NCBI RefSeq assembly: GCF_010725055.1
Contig: NZ_BJKB01000002.1
Location: 399,405-463,404 of the forward strand
Direction: 5' to 3'
DNA: 64,000 nucleotides
From: Gelidibacter japonicus
GTDB taxonomy: Bacteria; Bacteroidota; Bacteroidia; Flavobacteriales; Flavobacteriaceae
Shown here: one piece after another, positions 34,561 to 43,258 of the stretch
How the letters are laid out: each line of letters begins with the position of its first letter
Numbering within the stretch: position 1 is the stretch's first letter
Program-made: the position numbers and the translations under genes
The notes under the pieces: generated by a model
The model's database searches: none
Told to the model about the DNA's origin: nothing
Seen by the model: only the letters and a program-made list of their open reading frames with translations

Positions 34561-35808
34561 TTACTTTTTTGAAATTTCTTTCTGCAGCATTTCAAAGGCT
34601 TTGTTTGTGGCTCTATTTATGACTTTGTGGCGATGATCTCCAAATGTAAATCGTTCAGAAAACACCTTATCCTTGGTAGCGATGGCTATATGAACGGTAC
34701 CAATCTCAGCATCTGCATCACCTTTGGTAGGTCCAGCATTTCCGGTGGTAGCGATAGCATAGTCTGAATCAAATAAGGTTAAGACTGATTTAGCCATGGC
34801 CTCAACAACCTCTTTGCTTACTACAGAAAACTCAGAAATCAATTCAGGATCAATCTTTAAAACATCCACCTTGGATTGAGTGGCGTAACTGACCACACTT
34901 CCTTTAAAATACTGAGAGGCTCCCGCAATAGCCGTAAAGGATTCTGCAATTTTGCCTCCAGTACAACTTTCAGCTGTGGCTACTGTTTTTCCTAAAGCCA
35001 TTAACTGTTGGCCAATAACAGCTTCAATAGATTCATCACGTTCAAAACCAATAAAAACATCTTTAATTTGCGGCAACAGCAATTCAATTTGATGTTTAAT
35101 TTCAATCTGAATCAGATGCTTGTCCATGGATTTTCCAGAAAGGCGCAATCGAACTCTTCCCAAACTTGGCAAATAGGCCAACTTGATATAAGGTGGCAAA
35201 TGGCTTTCCCAGGCTTCAATTCGCTCTGCCAAAGCACTTTCGCCAAGACCATAAGTCAGTAAGGTTTCGTGTTGGATATAAGGAAACTTAAATCGTTTTA
35301 TGAGCTTAGGTATAACCGCATCCTCAATAAGTCCCCGCATTTCATAAGGCACACCAGGCAACGATATAAATATCTTTCCGTTCTTTTCAAGCCACATTCC
35401 CGGAGCACTCCCGTGCAGGTTCATCAGCACCTGTGCTTTCGAAGGTACAAGAGCTTGATCTAAACTAAGTTGGGGAGGTGTTTTATTGGTAAAATCTCCC
35501 CAAATTCGTTTGATATTGTCGGTAACTTCATCATTTCTGATAAGTGTGTCATTAAAGTATTCGGCAATGGTTTTTTTGGTGATATCGTCTTTGGTTGGTC
35601 CCAATCCGCCAGTGATAATGATGATATTGGCATTCTCTTCAGCTTCCTTAAACGACTTTATGATGTGCTCTTTATCATCTTGAACAGAAGTAATCTGATA
35701 CACGGATACACCAATCTTATTAAGTTGTTTGGCTATAAATGCAGAATTGGTATCGACAATCTGACCAATTAGGATCTCGTCTCCAATAGTAATAATTTCA
35801 GCTAACAT
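34561..35808 (-). CDS. cinA: CinA family nicotinamide-nucleotide amidohydrolase / competence-damage protein
   Basis: The 415-residue protein has an N-terminal MoCF-biosynthesis-like (COG1058) domain (IGDEILIGQIVDTNSAFIAK, ITGGLGPTKDDIT, SLPGVPYEM) and a C-terminal CinA domain (TVATAESCTGGKIAE, ATTGNAGP). In characterised enzymes the C-terminal domain deamidates nicotinamide mononucleotide for NAD recycling and the N-terminal domain has ADP-ribose pyrophosphatase activity. Length fits the full two-domain form. The ATG overlaps the Hpt-gene stop (TGATG), so it is coupled to that gene. Confidence 0.95.
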   Translation of the reverse strand: MLAEIITIGDEILIGQIVDTNSAFIAKQLNKIGVSVYQITSVQDDKEHIIKSFKEAEENANIIIITGGLGPTKDDITKKTIAEYFNDTLIRNDEVTDNIKRIWGDFTNKTPPQLSLDQALVPSKAQVLMNLHGSAPGMWLEKNGKIFISLPGVPYEMRGLIEDAVIPKLIKRFKFPYIQHETLLTYGLGESALAERIEAWESHLPPYIKLAYLPSLGRVRLRLSGKSMDKHLIQIEIKHQIELLLPQIKDVFIGFERDESIEAVIGQQLMALGKTVATAESCTGGKIAESFTAIAGASQYFKGSVVSYATQSKVDVLKIDPELISEFSVVSKEVVEAMAKSVLTLFDSDYAIATTGNAGPTKGDADAEIGTVHIAIATKDKVFSERFTFGDHRHKVINRATNKAFEMLQKEISKK

Positions 35809-36149
35809 CAGAGATTGAAATCCTTTTTAATTTCTGCAGCTGTTTTTTCTATCGCCTTCAAAACGGTCTTCAATTCCTTCGAAATATCCTCGTTTTTCTT
35901 TTCTAATTTACCCCAATCCTGAACGGTGATCAAATCTTCCAAGACCCCAAGTTCAAAAAGATCAATAGTCGGCTTCATCTTATGAGCGGCCTGATAGGTA
36001 GTATAATAATCTGCTTCTGCAACGGCTTTTTTAAGTCGCGCGGCATCTTCCGGAACCTCTTCCAAAAAAGCGGCGGCAATTGCCATGACAAAATCCTCAT
36101 CACCATCGGCCAGTTCACGTACGCGATAAAGTTTATAGTTTTCTTCCAT
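35808..36149 (-). CDS. Hpt (histidine phosphotransfer) domain protein
   Basis: The 113-residue all-helical protein resembles a stand-alone Hpt module. The candidate phospho-acceptor is His56 in TYQAAHKMKPTIDLFEL, which fits the Hpt pattern AHKxK. No kinase or regulator gene lies next to it, so it would act as a phosphorelay intermediate for partners encoded elsewhere. Its ATG follows directly on the stop of the fumarylacetoacetase-like gene (TAAATG) and its stop overlaps cinA, a tight three-gene unit. Confidence 0.85.
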   Translation of the reverse strand: MEENYKLYRVRELADGDEDFVMAIAAAFLEEVPEDAARLKKAVAEADYYTTYQAAHKMKPTIDLFELGVLEDLITVQDWGKLEKKNEDISKELKTVLKAIEKTAAEIKKDFNL

Positions 36150-36761
36150 TTACTTGATTGTTAATTTAAACATTTCGTTATTTTCAATCAATCCCCTAAG
36201 TTCATCATTTGCTTTTACCTTAGCAACTCCTGATGGTGTTCCCGTAAAGATAATGTCTCCAATCTTTAAAGTGAAATATTTTGACACATATTCTATAAGT
36301 TCATCAATTTTCCATAACATATGGCTCGTATTACCTTGTTGGACAAGGGTTCCGTTTTTTTCTAAAGAAAAATCAATGTCATTCACCGACTCAAAATCAG
36401 ACTTAGGCAACCATTTCCCAACGACTGCGGCACCGTCAAACGCTTTGGCTTTTTCCCATGGCAAGCCCTTCTCTTTCAAGCTTTGCTGCAAGTCACGCGC
36501 TGTAAAATCAATTCCAAGACCAATCTCATCATAGTATTTATGTGCGAACTTTTTATCGATATACTTACCAACCTTAGATATTTTAACTAAAATTTCTACT
36601 TCGTGATGGACATCATTGGAAAAATCAGGAATGTAAAACGGTTGTTTTTTCAACAGGACAGAGGTATCGGGCTTTAGAAACACTACCGGTTCTGCTGGTC
36701 TTTCATTAGCCAGTTCTTTGATATGCTCTACGTAATTACGACCTATACAGATGATTTTCAT
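36150..36761 (-). CDS. Fumarylacetoacetate hydrolase family protein
   Basis: The 203-residue protein is a short FAH-superfamily member: CIGRNYVEHIKELANERP near the start, metal-site residues in HHEVEILVKI and ALGVDFT-like LGIDFTARDLQ, and IGDIIFTGTPSGV near the end. Related small enzymes are acylpyruvate hydrolases or oxaloacetate decarboxylase/tautomerases, so the exact reaction is not clear. It heads the FAH-Hpt-cinA unit and has a full promoter 46-73 bases upstream. Confidence 0.92.
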   Translation of the reverse strand: MKIICIGRNYVEHIKELANERPAEPVVFLKPDTSVLLKKQPFYIPDFSNDVHHEVEILVKISKVGKYIDKKFAHKYYDEIGLGIDFTARDLQQSLKEKGLPWEKAKAFDGAAVVGKWLPKSDFESVNDIDFSLEKNGTLVQQGNTSHMLWKIDELIEYVSKYFTLKIGDIIFTGTPSGVAKVKANDELRGLIENNEMFKLTIK

Positions 36762-36806
36762 GAGTATTTACTATTTATCCTTAATTGTTGTGTTGTCACA
36801 AATACA

Positions 36807-36834
36807 CAAATATATCTCTATGCTTATGTATCAA
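36807..36834 (-). promoter_or_regulatory. Promoter of the FAH-Hpt-cinA unit
   Basis: On the minus strand TTG (36832-36834), 17 bases, then TATATTTG (36807-36814). The box lies 45 bases before the ATG at 36761. Confidence 0.6.
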
Positions 36835-37005
36835 AGTGACGGCAAAATTAACAAAAATAGAATGATTTTGTTTAATGTGATCCTGGGATTGTTTCACGTA
36901 GGCTCACGACATTTCAATTAGCGCTACTATGCCTAGCCAAAAGATAAACTTTAATGATAGCAAAGAGCTCCCATGCCTTTATACAGTTTAACAAACGAGG
37001 GAAGT

Positions 37006-37782
37006 TTAGGTCAATTTATTATTGAAAGCCCTCAATTTAATGGCCGTCAGCACTTTTTTGGTGTACAGTGGAAAATCAGCATTGAGCAGCCATCCAAAAT
37101 ATCCTGGCTCTTCATTTAATACGTCTTCCACTCTTTTGGCCTTATGTTTCCCAAATGAAAAGCACTCTTCGTTATATTTATTGTACACAATGAATCCTGC
37201 GAAATCAGCAAATCTCTTACGTGAACTGAATTCGGCTAAAAATTTAGTATCATTTTGCAGTTCGTCATATTTGGCCAATTGTGCTTTTAGCACTTCATAA
37301 GTAGCTTCTGCATCGGCAGCTGCACTATGTGCATCGTCTAGGTTTTTATCGCAATAAAACTTATAAGCTGCAGCCAAGGTGCGCTGTTCCATTTTATGGA
37401 AAATGGTTTGCACATCAACTGCCACGCGTCCTTTCATATCAAAATCAATCCCTGCCCGCAACATTTCTTCTGCCAACAACGGAATATCAAATCTGTTGGA
37501 GTTAAATCCTGCCAAATCTGAGTCCTTAACCATAGAGTTGATTTCGTTGGCCAATTCTTTAAAGGTCGGTTTATCGGCCACATCGGCGTCAGAAATCCCA
37601 TGGATCGCGGTAACCTCAGCTGGAATTGGCATTCCTGGGTTTATTAACCATGTCTTACGATCTTCCTTTCCATCAGGAAAAACTTTCAATACTGCAATTT
37701 CCACAATGCGGTCTGAGGTGATATTAATACCCGTTGTTTCAAGATCAAAGAAGCAAATAGGTTTGGTAAGATTGAGAGTCAT
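37006..37782 (-). CDS. DEDDh 3'-5' exonuclease with ExoX-like C-terminal domain
   Basis: The 258-residue protein has the DnaQ-like exonuclease core: Exo I FFDLETTGIN, Exo II around GFNSNRFDIPLLAEE and Exo III HSAAADAEATYEVL, which gives the DEDDh set. It resembles the proofreading subunit epsilon but also the ExoX group. The C-terminal 60 residues (FSFGKHKAKRVEDVL, YFGWLLNADFPLYTKKVL) form an extra domain like that at the end of ExoX-type nucleases, and resemble DUF3820. It probably takes part in repair or nucleic-acid turnover rather than being the dedicated replicative proofreader. Confidence 0.92.
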   Translation of the reverse strand: MTLNLTKPICFFDLETTGINITSDRIVEIAVLKVFPDGKEDRKTWLINPGMPIPAEVTAIHGISDADVADKPTFKELANEINSMVKDSDLAGFNSNRFDIPLLAEEMLRAGIDFDMKGRVAVDVQTIFHKMEQRTLAAAYKFYCDKNLDDAHSAAADAEATYEVLKAQLAKYDELQNDTKFLAEFSSRKRFADFAGFIVYNKYNEECFSFGKHKAKRVEDVLNEEPGYFGWLLNADFPLYTKKVLTAIKLRAFNNKLT

Positions 37783-37892
37783 TTATTTTGTATTTTGTTG
37801 TTTATCACTTCATCATTTCGACCGGATTCAAGGTGAAAAGTTCAGTATAAATGTTTGATGCTGATATTTAATTAATTATCGTAAAAATAGAA

Positions 37893-37919
37893 AAACCTAA
37901 CTATTATAAGGTTAGGTTT
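37893..37919 (-). terminator. Terminator downstream of the E2 gene
   Basis: Perfect nine-base arms AAACCTAAC and complement around a nine-base loop. On the minus strand the hairpin is followed by TTTTTCTATTTTT. It lies about 75 bases past the E2 stop and before the exonuclease gene. Confidence 0.75.
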
Positions 37920-37946
37920 AAGATTTGTTTAGGTTTTACTTTTTTA

Positions 37947-37982
37947 CAGGCCTGACAGTCTTTTATACGCCCGTCAGGCCTG
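37947..37982. repeat. GC-rich inverted repeat CAGGCCTGAC
   Basis: Perfect ten-base arms (37947-37956 and 37973-37982) enclose a 16-base loop. It sits right behind the E2 stop codon, before the terminator. No T-run follows on either strand, so it looks like a dispersed palindromic element rather than a terminator. Confidence 0.7.
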
Positions 37983-37991
37983 CCTTAAAAA

Positions 37992-39404
37992 TTAGATCTC
38001 GCGATTCATATCCCAGCCTTCCAAATAATCTTTGACTGCTTTTACAAATTGTCCACCCAAAGCGCCATTGACAACGCGATGGTCGTAAGAATGCGACAGG
38101 AACATCCTGTAACGAATTCCTATAAAATCGCCATCAGGAGATTCTACAACCGCTGGAACTTTTCTAATTGCACCAAGTGCTAAAATTCCAACTTGTGGCT
38201 GATTGATGATTGGTGTGCCCATGATGCTTCCAAAAGTCCCCACATTAGTGACGGTGTATGTCCCGCCTTGAATATCATCAGGTTTCAATTGGTTCAAACG
38301 GGCTCTATTTGCTAGATCGTTGACACGTTTGGTCATTCCTATCAAGTTCAACTGATCGGCATCCTTAATTACAGGTACAATAAGATTCCCATCAGGAAGC
38401 GCTGCTGCCATCCCTATGTTGATATGTTTCTTTTTTATGATTTTATCATCCTGCAATGAAATATTCATCATTGGGAAATCGCGGAGTGCTTTCGCTACAG
38501 CCTCCATGAAAATTGGTGTAAAGGTCAAATTTTCGCCTTCGCGTTTTGCAAAATCATTCTTGACTTTGTTACGCCAGTTCCAGATATTGGTCACATCGGC
38601 CTCAATAAAACTTTGTACGTGAGCTGATGTTTTTACCGACTCTACCATGTGATGTGCAATCAGTTTGCCCATTCTGGTCAGTTCAATAATCTCATCTCCA
38701 TTACTCGCTACTACAGGAGCTTTTTTCGATTTTTCAGGAGTTTTCTCCTGAGTTGGTTGGGCCGGCGCAGGCTCTTGCTTAGCAGGCTCCGTTGCTATAT
38801 TTTCTTTTACAGGTTCTGGAGTAGGCGACTGTGGGGTAGACGCTTGTGGCGCAGAGGTTTGTGGTGTAGACACTGGAGCTGACTTCTTCGATTCAAGATA
38901 TTCCAAGATGTCATTTTTAGTGACCCTCCCATCCTTACCGGTACCAGAAATACTGTCCAATTCAGATTGTGAGATACCTTCTTGTCGGGCAATATTTTTT
39001 ACCAACGGCGAATAAAAACGATCTTCGCTGGAAGCTACAGGAGCAGCTACAGCAATTTTTGCATCTTCAACAGTTTGTGCCACATGAGCTACTTCTGGAG
39101 TTTCATCCACAGGGGCCGAAGTAACACTTTCCGCAGGTGAAATAGGTGCTTGGACAGCATTTGCATCGGTTTCAATAATGGCAATAACTTGCCCTACTTT
39201 CACAACATCATCTACATTATAAAGGATTTCTGTCAAAATGCCATCCACCTCACTAGGCACTTCACTATCTACCTTATCAGTTGCAATTTCCAATACTGCT
39301 TCATCAGCTTCAATAGTATCACCAACATTTTTCAACCAAGAGGTGATAGTTGCTTCTGCTACGCTTTCACCCATTTTCGGGAGTTTCAGTTCAAATTTTG
39401 CCAT
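37992..39404 (-). CDS. 2-oxo acid dehydrogenase E2 (dihydrolipoamide acyltransferase)
   Basis: The 470-residue protein has one N-terminal lipoyl domain with lipoylated Lys44 (IATDKVDSEVPSEVDG), a long Pro/Ala/Thr linker, a peripheral E3/E1-binding domain at about 130-168 (FYSPLVKNIARQEGIS), another Pro-rich linker (about 172-225) and the catalytic domain to the C-terminus. The active-site region is SHSYDHRVVNGALGG with His442; the usual Asp four residues on is Asn. A single lipoyl domain fits the branched-chain or 2-oxoglutarate type. Other subunits are not in the window, so the substrate is uncertain, with branched-chain the best guess. Confidence 0.9.
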   Translation of the reverse strand: MAKFELKLPKMGESVAEATITSWLKNVGDTIEADEAVLEIATDKVDSEVPSEVDGILTEILYNVDDVVKVGQVIAIIETDANAVQAPISPAESVTSAPVDETPEVAHVAQTVEDAKIAVAAPVASSEDRFYSPLVKNIARQEGISQSELDSISGTGKDGRVTKNDILEYLESKKSAPVSTPQTSAPQASTPQSPTPEPVKENIATEPAKQEPAPAQPTQEKTPEKSKKAPVVASNGDEIIELTRMGKLIAHHMVESVKTSAHVQSFIEADVTNIWNWRNKVKNDFAKREGENLTFTPIFMEAVAKALRDFPMMNISLQDDKIIKKKHINIGMAAALPDGNLIVPVIKDADQLNLIGMTKRVNDLANRARLNQLKPDDIQGGTYTVTNVGTFGSIMGTPIINQPQVGILALGAIRKVPAVVESPDGDFIGIRYRMFLSHSYDHRVVNGALGGQFVKAVKDYLEGWDMNREI

Positions 39405-39441
39405 ATTATTATTCAGATGCTAAAATTTTTATTTGCTCTTG

Positions 39442-39449
39442 CAAAATTA
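39442..39449 (-). promoter_or_regulatory. Promoter -7 box for the E2 gene
   Basis: Minus-strand TAATTTTG matches TAnnTTTG, 37 bases before the ATG at 39404. Confidence 0.5.
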
Positions 39450-39522
39450 GTTAAAATTGCCATACTTCATTACATATTCCTTTATAATTTCGGAATTCAA
39501 GGCTTGTATATTCATTGGGATT

Positions 39523-40614
39523 TTACAACTTAAGTACTTCCCCACGATGTTCCGAACTATCGCTACCTATAATGAACTGACTGTTTTTCGGTAAAACTCT
39601 AAACGTCAATTCCTTGCTTTTCTTTGAATCCATCATAAATTCAATAATCGACCTGTAATCCATCGAATTGCCATCAAGTACAACTTGTGTTTGCGCTGCA
39701 ACCTGGTCGGTACTATGAACAGTTTTTGCAAGGAAAGGAAGTTTTATATCAAAATCTAAGTTCTTGGTCATCACAACATGGGAGGTCGCCTTTGTCGTAA
39801 ATTGTTTTGGTTTTTTCGAGAAAAATCTTGAAAAGAAGATTCCTAACCAAACCAGGACGTCCACAACAGGATTGAACCTATAGTGTTTATTGTAAAAAAT
39901 ACGCATCGCTCCGTAAAAACGTTTGGCATAGGTTTTGTCTTTTAAAGTACTTTCTCCCTTAAAATGAAGGATGGCAGTTTCACCGTAATAGATATTTTGA
40001 TACCCTGCCTTCAGCACTTTATAAGAAAGATCAACATCTTCGCCATACATGAAGTAGTCTTCATCAAATCCTTTGACTGCATCGTAAACCTCTTTTTTAA
40101 GAAACATGAATGCCCCTACAAGAATGTCCACCTTGCCAGTATCAGCTGGCGATAAATGATTTGCATAATAGGCCTTTGAAAACCCTAAAATTTTCTTGAC
40201 CGAAACCATTGGGGTGGGAATATTCCTTTTGCTTTCAGGCAGAAATTGACCCCGCCCATCAATAAGTTGACAGCCAATGGCCCCCAACTCAGAAAGACCC
40301 TCAGCATACGCCAACACCCTTTTAAAAGTGTCTTCAGCAACCACCGTATCAGGGTTCAGGATGCATAGATACTTGCCTTTTGCTTTGGCCACACCGATAT
40401 TATTTCCCTTAGAAAAACCAAAGTTCTCTGTGTTCTCGATTAAGACCACTTTCGGAAAAAGCTGTGCAACCATCCGGCAGCTATCGTCTGATGAATGATT
40501 ATCCACAACAATAATCTCAGCATCCAAACCTGCTATGGCAGATTCGACACTTTTAAGACACAACTCCAAGAAGTAGCGTACATTATAGTTTAGTATGACA
40601 ACAGATAACAGCAA
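39523..40614 (-). CDS. Family 2 glycosyltransferase
   Basis: The 363-residue protein has a GT-A fold: SVVILNYNVRYFLELCL, the nucleotide-sugar site EIIVVDNHSSDDS, CILNPDTVV as the metal-binding motif, and FMYGEDVDLSYKVLKAGY as the acceptor/catalytic region. It resembles WbbL-type rhamnosyltransferases in cell-envelope glycan synthesis. A short hydrophobic stretch (VVDVLVWLGIFFSRFF) near residue 250 may anchor it. The frame has no ATG: a TTG at 40614, six bases after the recR stop and in the same frame, is the only candidate that gives the normal N-terminus. Expression would depend on coupling to recR. Confidence 0.88.
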   Translation of the reverse strand: MLLSVVILNYNVRYFLELCLKSVESAIAGLDAEIIVVDNHSSDDSCRMVAQLFPKVVLIENTENFGFSKGNNIGVAKAKGKYLCILNPDTVVAEDTFKRVLAYAEGLSELGAIGCQLIDGRGQFLPESKRNIPTPMVSVKKILGFSKAYYANHLSPADTGKVDILVGAFMFLKKEVYDAVKGFDEDYFMYGEDVDLSYKVLKAGYQNIYYGETAILHFKGESTLKDKTYAKRFYGAMRIFYNKHYRFNPVVDVLVWLGIFFSRFFSKKPKQFTTKATSHVVMTKNLDFDIKLPFLAKTVHSTDQVAAQTQVVLDGNSMDYRSIIEFMMDSKKSKELTFRVLPKNSQFIIGSDSSEHRGEVLKL

Positions 40615-40620
40615 AAACCA

Positions 40621-41238
40621 TTAAGATTTTAATGAAGATTCGAAAGGGATTCTATTTAAAATACTACGTCCAAGTGTGACCTCATCGGTATATTCCAATT
40701 CGTTGCCCACTGAAATACCTCTTGCAATTGTGGAGGTAATAATTTCACAATCTTGAATTTGCTTAAAGATATAAAAATTGGTCGTATCGCCTTCCATGGT
40801 AGAGCTTAATGCGAAAATCAACTCTTTTACATTTCCTTTTTTTACTTTTTCAACAAGTGAAGTGATATTGAGGTCATTCGGGCCAATCCCATCCATTGGA
40901 GAAATTTTTCCACCCAAAACATGATACAAGCCTTTAAACGAACTTGTGTTTTCAATAGCCATGACATCTCTAATATCTTCAACCACACAGATGATTTCCT
41001 CGGTTCTACGTGGATTGGAACAAATCTCACAAAGTTGGGTATCACTGATATTATGGCAGCTTGAGCAAAACTTGATGTCATTTCTCATATGCGCCAATGC
41101 CGAAGTCAGCAACATGGTTTGGTCTTTTGGCTGTCTGAGTAAATGCAACACCAATCGCAATGCGGTTCGTTTTCCGATTCCGGGTAGCTGAGACATTTCA
41201 TTGACCGCTTTTTCGAGTAGTTTTGAAGAAAATTCCAT
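40621..41238 (-). CDS. recR: Recombination protein RecR
   Basis: The 205-residue protein matches RecR throughout: N-terminal helix-hairpin-helix ([17 protein letters not shown]), the C4 zinc finger [16 protein letters not shown], a Toprim domain ([14 protein letters not shown]) and a C-terminal Walker-B-like part ([17 protein letters not shown]). With RecO it loads RecA onto single-stranded DNA covered by SSB, for gap repair. The ATG at 41238 lies only five bases past a TAAATTTG promoter box, so the message could be leaderless. The glycosyltransferase frame follows in phase behind its TAA. Confidence 0.97.
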   Translation of the reverse strand: MEFSSKLLEKAVNEMSQLPGIGKRTALRLVLHLLRQPKDQTMLLTSALAHMRNDIKFCSSCHNISDTQLCEICSNPRRTEEIICVVEDIRDVMAIENTSSFKGLYHVLGGKISPMDGIGPNDLNITSLVEKVKKGNVKELIFALSSTMEGDTTNFYIFKQIQDCEIITSTIARGISVGNELEYTDEVTLGRSILNRIPFESSLKS

Positions 41239-41243
41239 GGGTG

Positions 41244-41251
41244 CAAATTTA
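41244..41251 (-). promoter_or_regulatory. Promoter -7 box touching the recR start
   Basis: Minus-strand TAAATTTG, an exact consensus match, five bases before the recR ATG. No -33 element is evident. Confidence 0.45.
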
Positions 41252-41362
41252 CGATTTTAGTATATAATTTTGAGGCTTTAACATATTCTTATTTCATATT
41301 AACTCACGTTATTTGAAAATTGAAAACTATAATAAGTAATTTTCCGCCATATTTTATTCTTT

Positions 41363-42805
41363 ATGCATTCTACAACCATTATTCTGCTTATTCTTTCCTA
41401 TTTTGGAATTCTTATTTTGATATCTTATCTCACTGGAAGAAAGTCAGATAATAACACCTTTTTCAAAGCGAACAAACAAGCACCGTGGTATGTTGTGGCC
41501 TTTGGGATGATTGGTGCATCACTTTCTGGAGTGACATTCATTTCGGTTCCAGGCTGGGTAGAATCTTCGTCATTTAGCTATATGCAGATGGTGTTGGGCT
41601 ATACTGTAGGCTATTTGGTTATTGGAACGGTACTCCTTCCACTCTATTACAAACTAAATCTAACCTCTATTTACACCTATTTGGACGAACGTTTTGGAAA
41701 CATGTCCTATAAAACTGGTGCTTCATTTTTTTTAATCTCTCGAATTGTGGGTTCGAGTTTCAGACTGTTTTTAGTTGCCAATGTATTGCAAGTGCTTCTT
41801 TTTGATGATTTGGGCATCAGCTTTTGGCAAACTGTAACCCTCACGGTTTTTTTAATATGGCTATACACCTTCAAGTCTGGAATCAAGACCATAATTTGGA
41901 CAGATACACTGCAAACCTTGTTTATGCTGCTCTCTATTGGGGTTGCAATTTACTATGTGAGTCATGATTTGGGCATTAGTGGGGGTAATATTTTAGGCTA
42001 TATACTGGAAAGCGACTTGTCTAAGACTTTCTTTTTTGAGGACTTTAAATCTGGTGATTATTTCTGGAATCAGTTCATATCAGGAGCGTTTATTGCCATA
42101 GTGATGACAGGATTGGATCAGGACATGATGCAAAAAAATCTCACCTGTAAAACCCTGAAAGATGCGCAAAAAAACATGTTTTGGTTTACGGTCATTCTGA
42201 CGATAGTCAATTTTATGATTTTAAGCCTGGGCCTTCTTTTAACTGTCTATGCACAAAAGAATGGCATTGACGCACATAAAGATGAGCTCTTCCCTATTTT
42301 GGCAAAAGAACATTTAGGCATTGGGGTATTTGTGTTCTTCTTGTTGGGCTTGATCGCCGCAGCGTATAGTAGCGCCGATAGCACCTTAACAGCCTTAACC
42401 ACGTCATTTAGCATTGACATTTTAGACATCGAAAAAAAGCACGATGCCGCTAAACAAATTGCCATTAGAAAACGCGTCCACGTGATGATATCCTTTGTCT
42501 TGATCTTGGTCATTATCGTTTTTAAATACGCAATTAAAGACGAAAGCGTCATTGCAAAGCTCCTGCTCTTTGCGGGATATACCTATGGCCCATTACTCGG
42601 ACTCTATGCTTTTGGCTTGTTCACCAAATGGCAAATAAAAGATAAGTGGGTGCCTATCATTGCCATTCTGTCGCCAATACTGTCCTATTTTTTCAGTATC
42701 AACAGCTTAAAATGGATAGGATTTGAATTTGGATATTTTATTTTGATCCTAAATGGCCTCTTAACGTTTTTAGGATTAGTATTGATTCGTACCAAGCAGC
42801 ACTAA
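41363..42805 (+). CDS. Sodium:solute symporter family protein
   Basis: The 480-residue protein has about 13 hydrophobic helices of the SSS family. The N-terminal region YLTGRKSDNNTFFKANKQAP precedes the unwound first helix, and GLIAAAYSSADSTLTALTTS corresponds to the Na2-site helix with its serines. The transported substrate is unknown. The last 30 bases overlap the 3' end of the opposing CoA-binding protein gene, so the two transcripts must be antisense there. Confidence 0.94.
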   Translation: MHSTTIILLILSYFGILILISYLTGRKSDNNTFFKANKQAPWYVVAFGMIGASLSGVTFISVPGWVESSSFSYMQMVLGYTVGYLVIGTVLLPLYYKLNLTSIYTYLDERFGNMSYKTGASFFLISRIVGSSFRLFLVANVLQVLLFDDLGISFWQTVTLTVFLIWLYTFKSGIKTIIWTDTLQTLFMLLSIGVAIYYVSHDLGISGGNILGYILESDLSKTFFFEDFKSGDYFWNQFISGAFIAIVMTGLDQDMMQKNLTCKTLKDAQKNMFWFTVILTIVNFMILSLGLLLTVYAQKNGIDAHKDELFPILAKEHLGIGVFVFFLLGLIAAAYSSADSTLTALTTSFSIDILDIEKKHDAAKQIAIRKRVHVMISFVLILVIIVFKYAIKDESVIAKLLLFAGYTYGPLLGLYAFGLFTKWQIKDKWVPIIAILSPILSYFFSINSLKWIGFEFGYFILILNGLLTFLGLVLIRTKQH

Positions 42806-43144
42806 GGTACAGGCCACTTCAAACTCAATTCCCGCCTTACCTAACAACGTAAAAAACTCAGCGTTTTCTGTTCCAGGGTTAAAAATCACCCGATTTGGCT
42901 GTAACGACATGATATAATCGTAAAAAGCCGCCTGTCTGTCCGGGTTCATATACAGAGTCACCGTATCAACAGCATTGTATGGTTTCAGTTCTGTATCAAT
43001 CTTGACCCCAGCAACCTCGCCTTCTTTTAATCCAAAAGCCACAACGTCATGTCCGTGACTAATGAGCCTGTTCAAAGCTAAATTGGAATAGCGACTCGGG
43101 TTCAAAGAGGCTCCGAACACTAGAGTTTTTTTATTTGTTTGCAT
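42776..43144 (-). CDS. CoA-binding domain protein (YccU-like)
   Basis: The 122-residue Rossmann-fold protein starts MQTNKKTLVFGASLNPSRYS, with the CoA-binding pattern GASxxPxxxS and VVAFGLKEGEVAGVKI. Family members bind CoA in the cytoplasm with no proven enzyme activity. The frame runs upstream to 43225, but ATG 43144 matches the family start, and a promoter box at 43195-43202 lies within the longer version. Its 3' end overlaps the symporter gene by 30 bases on the other strand. Confidence 0.93.
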   Translation of the reverse strand: MQTNKKTLVFGASLNPSRYSNLALNRLISHGHDVVAFGLKEGEVAGVKIDTELKPYNAVDTVTLYMNPDRQAAFYDYIMSLQPNRVIFNPGTENAEFFTLLGKAGIEFEVACTLVLLGTNQY

Positions 43145-43194
43145 AATTTCATGAATTTTTTTCAAAAAAAAGTTTATAAGAGCGTAACAATGTA

Positions 43195-43225
43195 CAAAAG
43201 TAATCGTCTCTTTTATAACAATCAA
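43195..43225 (-). promoter_or_regulatory. Promoter of the CoA-binding protein gene
   Basis: On the minus strand TTG (43223-43225), 20 bases, then TACTTTTG (43195-43202). It leaves a leader of about 45 bases. Confidence 0.55.
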
Positions 43226-43258
43226 ATTTCATCAATCAAATCAAAAAATCAATCACAA

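Noticed and set aside
37947..37982. Intrinsic terminator of the E2 gene
   Set aside because: The stem is strong but no T run follows on either strand; the better terminator is at 37893-37919.
43139..43258. 40-residue N-terminal extension of the second barrel protein
   Set aside because: It would bury the signal peptide and overlaps the promoter of the divergent gene.
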